This document shows positions 59,881-64,000 of a stretch of DNA of 64,000 nt, one piece after another. Every line of letters starts with the position of its first letter. The first letter of the stretch is position 1. The position numbers and the translations under genes are program-made. The notes beneath the pieces are model-generated. The model worked only from the letters and a program-made list of their open reading frames with translations. It did no database searches and was not told where the DNA came from. The DNA is from Fictibacillus arsenicus (lineage in GTDB: Bacteria; Bacillota; Bacilli; Bacillales; Fictibacillaceae): contig NZ_MQMF01000003.1 of NCBI RefSeq assembly GCF_001999465.1, forward strand, positions 310,001 through 374,000, written 5' to 3'.

Positions 59881-62607
59881 TTAATTTTGTTTTTGTGAAG
59901 AATGTGCAAGCTTATTACGAAGTACCATTGGAAGGATACCGCCATGACGGTAGTATTCAATCTCAACTTCACTATCAAAACGTGCAACAACTTCGAACGA
60001 TTTTTCTGTTCCGTCTTCAAAAACAGCTGTAACTTTTACAAGATCACGAGGCTTAACTGTCTCATCAACTTGAACAGTGAATGTCTCTTTACCTGTTAAG
60101 CCAAATGTTTCAGCGTTTTCTCCATCTTTAAATTGAAGAGGAAGAACACCCATAAGCACTAAGTTACTGCGGTGGATACGCTCAAAGCTTTCAGCAAGAA
60201 CAGTTTGAATACCTAGAAGTGTTGTACCTTTTGCAGCCCAGTCACGGGATGATCCCATACCGTAATCTTTTCCTGCAATAACCATTAGGCCGGTACCGTT
60301 TTCTTTATATTTCATCGCTGCATCATAAATGCTCATAACTTCATTTGTAGGCCAGAAAGTTGTCCAGCCTCCTTCAGTTCCAGGAGCAACAGCATTGCGG
60401 ATACGGATGTTTGCAAACGTACCGCGCATCATTACTTCATGGTTTCCTCGGCGAGAACCATATGAGTTAAAGTCGCGAGGCTCTACCCCGTTTTTAATTA
60501 AATATCTTCCTGCTGGTGTATCTTTACCAATTGCTCCAGCTGGAGAAATATGGTCAGTTGTTACTGAATCGCCAAACTTAGCAATCAGTTTTAGATCTTT
60601 AAGAGGCTGAATTTCTTTAAGCTCTGCTGAAAGTTCTTCGAAGAACGGCGGGTTTTGAATGTACGTTGAAGAAGTATCGAAAGCATATAATTGATCAGCT
60701 GAAGTCTTCAGCTCATTCCAGCGTTCGTTCTCATCAAATACTCGCTCATATTCTTTTTTGAACAGTTCAGGTGTAACTGCTTTATTCATTGCTTCATTAA
60801 TTTCTTCTGTAGTTGGCCAAATATCTTTGAAGTAAACTTCATTGCCGTCTTTATCTGTTCCAAAAGAATCAGATTGAAGGTTGAAGTTAACTGTACCTGC
60901 TAGTGCATAAGCCACAACTAATGGCGGAGATGCCAAATAGTTTGCTTTTACGAGAGGGTGGATACGTCCTTCAAAGTTTCTGTTACCAGAAAGAACTGAT
61001 GCAACTGTTAAGTCATTCTTAGAAATTGCATTTTCTACTTCAAGTGCTAATGGACCAGAGTTACCGATACATGTTGTACAGCCGTAGCCTACAAGGTTAA
61101 ACCCTAATTGATCCATGTAGCTCATCAAGCCAGCTTCTTCTAAGTAGCGAGTAACAACCTTAGAACCTGGAGCTAATGATGTTTTTACATAGCCAGGTAC
61201 CTTCAAGCCTTTTTCAACTGCTTTTTTAGCAACTAGACCCGCTCCAAGCATTACATAAGGGTTAGATGTGTTCGTACAGCTTGTAATTGCAGCAATCGCT
61301 ACAGCACCAGTTCTCATAGTAGACTTTTCATTACCTGGATGCTTAACTGTAACTTCCTTATTGATCTCATCAGCAGTTAATCCGAAGCCAGCATTACCTT
61401 GTGGAGCTACTAAAGCTTTATTAAAGCTGTCTTTCATTTGAGATAAAGGAATTAGGTCTTGAGGACGTTTTGGTCCAGAAAGGTTTGGCTCGATCTGAGA
61501 AAGATTGATCTCAACAACATCTGTAAAATCAGGATCAGCATCGCCTGCAGTGTAGAATAATCCGTTTTCTTTGCAGTATGCTTCAACTAGCTGAATTTGT
61601 TCTTCTGTTCTTCCAGTCAATCTCAAGTAGTTTAGGGCTTCTTCATCTACAGGGAAGAAGCCGCAAGTAGCTCCATATTCAGGGGCCATGTTTGATACTG
61701 TTGCGCGGTCAGCAAGCGGCATTTCCGCTAGACCAGGTCCGAAGAATTCTACGAACTTTCCTACAACCTTTTTCTCACGGAGAACTTGCGTTACTTTTAA
61801 TGCAAGGTCAGTTGCAGTTGTTCCGTTTGGAAGTGAACCTGTAAGTTTAACACCGATAACTTCAGGTACAGGGAAATATGATGGCTGTCCTAACATACCA
61901 GCTTCTGCTTCAATTCCGCCTACACCCCATCCAAGTACACCTAAACCGTTGATCATTGTAGTATGTGAATCGGTACCTACCAATGAATCAGGGAATGCAA
62001 TCGTTTCGCCTTCAGATTCACTAGTAAGAACAACTGGTGCCAAGTACTCTAAGTTTACTTGGTGAACGATACCTGTTGCTGGAGGAACTGCACGGTAGTT
62101 ATCAAATGCGGATTGAGCCCAGCTTAATAACTTATAACGCTCTTCGTTACGAGCAAATTCAAGATTCATGTTATATGCCAGTGAATCTTCAGTACCTGCT
62201 TTATCAACCTGAACAGAATGGTCAACAACAAGGTCAACCGGAATATCAGGATTGATCTGTGAAGGATCTCCACCCATATCTTTCATTGCTTTACGAAGTG
62301 AAGCCAAATCAACTACAGCCGGAACTCCTGTAAAGTCTTGAAGGATAACACGGGATGGCTTAAAAGGAACATCTATATCTTTAAGTTCACTTGTACCCCA
62401 TTTAGCCAGGTTTTCAACATGCTCTTTGTTAATTACTTTTCCATCATACTGTCTAAGTACAGATTCCAATAAAACTTTTACAGAGTAAGGCAACTTAGAT
62501 ACGTTACCAATTCCCGCTTCTTCTAACGCTCCTAGACGGTAGTAGCTATATTGCTTACCGTTGACATCAAAAGTAGAACGGGCATTAAATACATCATTCT
62601 TTTTCAT
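59881..62607 (-). CDS. acnA: Aconitate hydratase
   Basis: 908 residues. A TCA-cycle enzyme interconverting citrate and isocitrate; the Bacillus enzyme (CitB) also binds RNA when iron is low. The cluster cysteines are in SCTNTSNP and [12 protein letters not shown]. The Arg-Ser-rich active-site segment [12 protein letters not shown] is near 790, and domain 4 has [13 protein letters not shown]. The ATG with GGGAGAG eight bases upstream is used, giving a length like B. subtilis CitB (909). Neighbours are spore genes, as in B. subtilis. Confidence 0.96.
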   Translation of the reverse strand: MKKNDVFNARSTFDVNGKQYSYYRLGALEEAGIGNVSKLPYSVKVLLESVLRQYDGKVINKEHVENLAKWGTSELKDIDVPFKPSRVILQDFTGVPAVVDLASLRKAMKDMGGDPSQINPDIPVDLVVDHSVQVDKAGTEDSLAYNMNLEFARNEERYKLLSWAQSAFDNYRAVPPATGIVHQVNLEYLAPVVLTSESEGETIAFPDSLVGTDSHTTMINGLGVLGWGVGGIEAEAGMLGQPSYFPVPEVIGVKLTGSLPNGTTATDLALKVTQVLREKKVVGKFVEFFGPGLAEMPLADRATVSNMAPEYGATCGFFPVDEEALNYLRLTGRTEEQIQLVEAYCKENGLFYTAGDADPDFTDVVEINLSQIEPNLSGPKRPQDLIPLSQMKDSFNKALVAPQGNAGFGLTADEINKEVTVKHPGNEKSTMRTGAVAIAAITSCTNTSNPYVMLGAGLVAKKAVEKGLKVPGYVKTSLAPGSKVVTRYLEEAGLMSYMDQLGFNLVGYGCTTCIGNSGPLALEVENAISKNDLTVASVLSGNRNFEGRIHPLVKANYLASPPLVVAYALAGTVNFNLQSDSFGTDKDGNEVYFKDIWPTTEEINEAMNKAVTPELFKKEYERVFDENERWNELKTSADQLYAFDTSSTYIQNPPFFEELSAELKEIQPLKDLKLIAKFGDSVTTDHISPAGAIGKDTPAGRYLIKNGVEPRDFNSYGSRRGNHEVMMRGTFANIRIRNAVAPGTEGGWTTFWPTNEVMSIYDAAMKYKENGTGLMVIAGKDYGMGSSRDWAAKGTTLLGIQTVLAESFERIHRSNLVLMGVLPLQFKDGENAETFGLTGKETFTVQVDETVKPRDLVKVTAVFEDGTEKSFEVVARFDSEVEIEYYRHGGILPMVLRNKLAHSSQKQN

Positions 62608-62632
62608 GCTCCACTCTCTCCCTTCAATAACA

Positions 62633-62662
62633 ATCATACACGATTATGAGAAAAATTGTCGA
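62633..62662 (-). promoter_or_regulatory. Sigma-A type promoter of acnA
   Basis: On the minus strand TCGACA, an 18-base spacer, then TATGAT, about 25 bases before the acnA ATG. A CcpC operator is expected from B. subtilis but none with the right spacing could be confirmed. Confidence 0.6.
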
Positions 62663-62892
62663 AAAAATGTGCTCAATTCCCTAGTAAATCACATAAAAAC
62701 TTTTTTTCCCTTTATAATCATATGTAAAACCCTTTCATAAGTAAAATAGTTAATCGTTATCAAACGACATAAGTTTTACTTATGAGTGTTTGAGCACCGT
62801 TTAATTTTAATGAACATATAATGGAGTATGCAATACAATTTGTTTTATTTTTTCCTTCTTCAAAATGCCGCAATAAGATCGGAGGGAATAGG

Positions 62893-63081
62893 ATGGATTG
62901 GTTAAAAAAATTAGCAGCATTGCTCGTTTTAATCGGAGCATTAAACTGGGGATTAGTCGGTCTTTTTGGCTTTAATGTTGTTACAGAGATTTTTGGAAGC
63001 GCTGCCACAGTTACAAAAGTTATCTATAGCCTAATCGGGCTTTCAGGATTATGGATGCTTTTAACAAAATATAAATCGTGA
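62893..63081 (+). CDS. DUF378 small membrane protein (YuzA-like)
   Basis: 62 residues from the ATG behind GGAGGGAATAGG; a longer reading without a site was rejected. Two membrane helices, LAALLVLIGALNWGLVGLFG (about 6-25) and VIYSLIGLSGLWMLL (about 42-56). ALNWGLVGLF is the DUF378 signature. Function unknown. It is divergent from acnA and has a strong terminator. Confidence 0.88.
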   Translation: MDWLKKLAALLVLIGALNWGLVGLFGFNVVTEIFGSAATVTKVIYSLIGLSGLWMLLTKYKS

Positions 63082-63088
63082 AGCAGTT

Positions 63089-63125
63089 GAAGCACTCCTT
63101 TTTTTGGAGTGCTTCTTCTTTTTTT
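63089..63125 (+). terminator. Intrinsic terminator of the DUF378 gene
   Basis: GAAGCACTCC/GGAGTGCTTC with a 7-base loop, followed by TTCTTTTTTT. Confidence 0.92.
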
Positions 63126-63162
63126 ATTTGGTACACACTAAGAAAACGGAGGTGAAAAATTC

Positions 63163-63333
63163 ATGGGAAGAAATAAAGCAAATCATGTACGTCCTGGTAT
63201 GAACGCTGCTAAAGCACAAGGCAAAGGTGCAGGGTACGAAACAGAATTCGGAAACGAAGCTCTAACATTGCCTAACGAAAAACTAAGTGAAGCTGAACGC
63301 CAAAACAACAAAAAAACGAAAAAACGTCATTAA
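63163..63333 (+). CDS. sspO: Small acid-soluble spore protein O
   Basis: 56 residues. [21 protein letters not shown] and the C-terminus [16 protein letters not shown] match SspO (earlier CotK) of B. subtilis. GGAGGTG precedes the ATG. It is a basic spore-core protein, normally made in the forespore and co-encoded with sspP. Here sspO and sspP are separated by a small opposite-strand gene, a difference from B. subtilis. Confidence 0.92.
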   Translation: MGRNKANHVRPGMNAAKAQGKGAGYETEFGNEALTLPNEKLSEAERQNNKKTKKRH

Positions 63334-63587
63334 GGTTTCGGAAATTGATTCTGGAGCTGTTCTAATTCATTCAAATAATTTTTAAGCTGTGAATGCTGAT
63401 GTTCTGAAGCTGTTTCCAGAGCATTTTCAATCTGCTGGCGTGCCTTTTCATTCTCTGTCATAAAATGAGAATAAAAAACACCGTATTCACTATTAGAAGC
63501 ATTTAACTGTTTTGATATTTCCATTGCGTGATGATATCCTTGTTCTGCTGCTTGGTATGCTTGTTGCTTATCTTTGTGATATGGCAT
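63330..63587 (-). CDS. Small uncharacterised helical protein inserted between sspO and sspP
   Basis: 85 residues from the ATG with GGAAGG upstream; longer in-frame readings have no site. Predicted to be all helical, His- and Gln-rich ([19 protein letters not shown], then [19 protein letters not shown]), with no membrane segment. Its stop overlaps the sspO stop by four bases. I do not recognise the family. The spore context suggests, but does not show, a sporulation role. Confidence 0.65.
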   Translation of the reverse strand: MPYHKDKQQAYQAAEQGYHHAMEISKQLNASNSEYGVFYSHFMTENEKARQQIENALETASEHQHSQLKNYLNELEQLQNQFPKP

Positions 63588-63665
63588 ATTAACCTTCCTT
63601 TTTTGGTTTGATATACCTTTAAGCTTCCATTTTAAATAATTATTATTCAAAAGGAGGGCATTTTT

Positions 63666-63806
63666 ATGGGAGAACACAATACATTTAAAGATATTAGAAA
63701 AAATGCACCTAAAGGCGAAAATCCTGGACAGCCAGCACCAATGAGCGGGTCAAAAAAAGTAAAACAACGAAACCATACGAGACAAAATCATGGTCAAGGT
63801 AGTTAA
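63666..63806 (+). CDS. sspP: Small acid-soluble spore protein P
   Basis: 46 residues. [19 protein letters not shown] and [18 protein letters not shown] match SspP of B. subtilis. AAAGGAGGG precedes the ATG. A minor, basic forespore protein. It is followed by a strong terminator and was found by reading small frames with good ribosome sites. Confidence 0.92.
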   Translation: MGEHNTFKDIRKNAPKGENPGQPAPMSGSKKVKQRNHTRQNHGQGS

Positions 63807-63820
63807 GAATATATAAAAAA

Positions 63821-63860
63821 GATGGGCTAGTCCTTTTGGGATAGCCCATCCAATTTTTTA
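63821..63860. terminator. Intrinsic terminator of sspP
   Basis: GATGGGCTA/TAGCCCATC with a 12-base loop, followed by CAATTTTTT. Confidence 0.85.
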
Positions 63861-63934
63861 GATGCTTAAAGGTGTAATCACATAAAAACCGCTCATCTTC
63901 ACATATTTTTACATTTTTATCCAAAAGGTTCTAC

Positions 63935-64000
63935 TTAAGCAATAATAGAATTTATTGCTTCAATTAATATCGCTTCTTCTTCCTCTGTTACTGTTCTTAG
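63935..64000 (-). CDS. C-terminal end of an unidentified gene at the window edge
   Basis: Only the last 21 codons and the stop are visible: an acidic helical tail (TVTEEEEAILIEAINSIIA). The frame is open to the window edge. Too short to identify; it could be a chance frame. Confidence 0.4.
   Translation of the reverse strand, partial: LRTVTEEEEAILIEAINSIIA

Noticed and set aside
62663-62760. CcpC operator upstream of acnA
   Set aside because: ATAA and TTAT words occur but not with the seven-base spacing of the known dyad.
63709-63924. 71-codon minus-strand frame across the sspP end
   Set aside because: It has no ribosome site and overlaps sspP and its terminator.

Overview
The window is an ordinary chromosomal stretch of a low-GC, endospore-forming Bacillaceae. 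The evidence is Bacillus-type gene neighbourhoods (the yne/tlp/sspN/acnA/sspO/sspP block, the kam/yod lysine block, and ypeP-ypdQ-ypcP), at least five small spore proteins, strong GGAGG ribosome sites and frequent TTG/GTG starts. The genus is uncertain; a Fictibacillus-like member is my guess from protein character, not something I could test. No prophage, transposase or CRISPR array is visible.

Layout. 0-14 kb: a partial gene, the tRNA hydroxylase TrhO, a lone tRNA-Arg(TCG), DUF proteins, an amidase, threonine aldolase with a methyltransferase, an MMPL exporter, PlsY, a YjcZ-type spore peptide, bacilliredoxin BrxA, two Rossmann-fold oxidoreductases, nicotinamidase and an MgtC-type protein. 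14-28 kb: a YwcB/YwcA-like acetate-type symporter pair, an amino-acid permease, CvfB, YycC, formate-THF ligase, a 2Fe-2S ferredoxin, an HD protein, two divergent RNase H-fold proteins, a DMT transporter, the 5'-3' exonuclease YpcP, and next to it a probable 6S-like RNA. 28-38 kb: a lysine-degradation island (KamA, YokU, YodT, YodS, YodR, YodQ, a GABA-type aminotransferase, a sigma-54 activator and AblB). It has a near-perfect -24/-12 promoter in front of kamA. 38-47 kb: TRIC channel, PHP phosphoesterase, rhodanese, Zwf, a cyclase, an MFS pump, PatA and a MurE paralogue. 47-58 kb: the double dynamin DynA, an acetyltransferase, a phosphoesterase, CshA, an NhaC antiporter with a structured leader, a UDG-like protein, Psd and YneR/Q/P. 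58-64 kb: Tlp, SspN, an FbpB-like peptide, aconitase, a DUF378 protein, SspO and SspP.

How the genes work together. The kam island reads as a route from lysine through beta-lysine and N6-acetyl-beta-lysine to 4-aminobutyrate and succinate semialdehyde, switched on by the adjacent enhancer-binding protein with sigma-54. The carbon-carbon cleavage enzyme is not in the window. PatA (diaminopimelate synthesis) beside a MurE-like ligase with a changed specificity loop suggests a peptidoglycan-related pair.

Non-coding content is rich. There are five copies of a structured dispersed repeat lying only between genes, two loci with paired AAAAGT-type hairpins, a 21-bp phased repeat, the 6S-like RNA, the sigma-54 promoter and the antiporter leader. 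Most genes end in clear intrinsic terminators, many shared by convergent genes. Where a start other than the longest reading was chosen, the ribosome site that decided it is stated.
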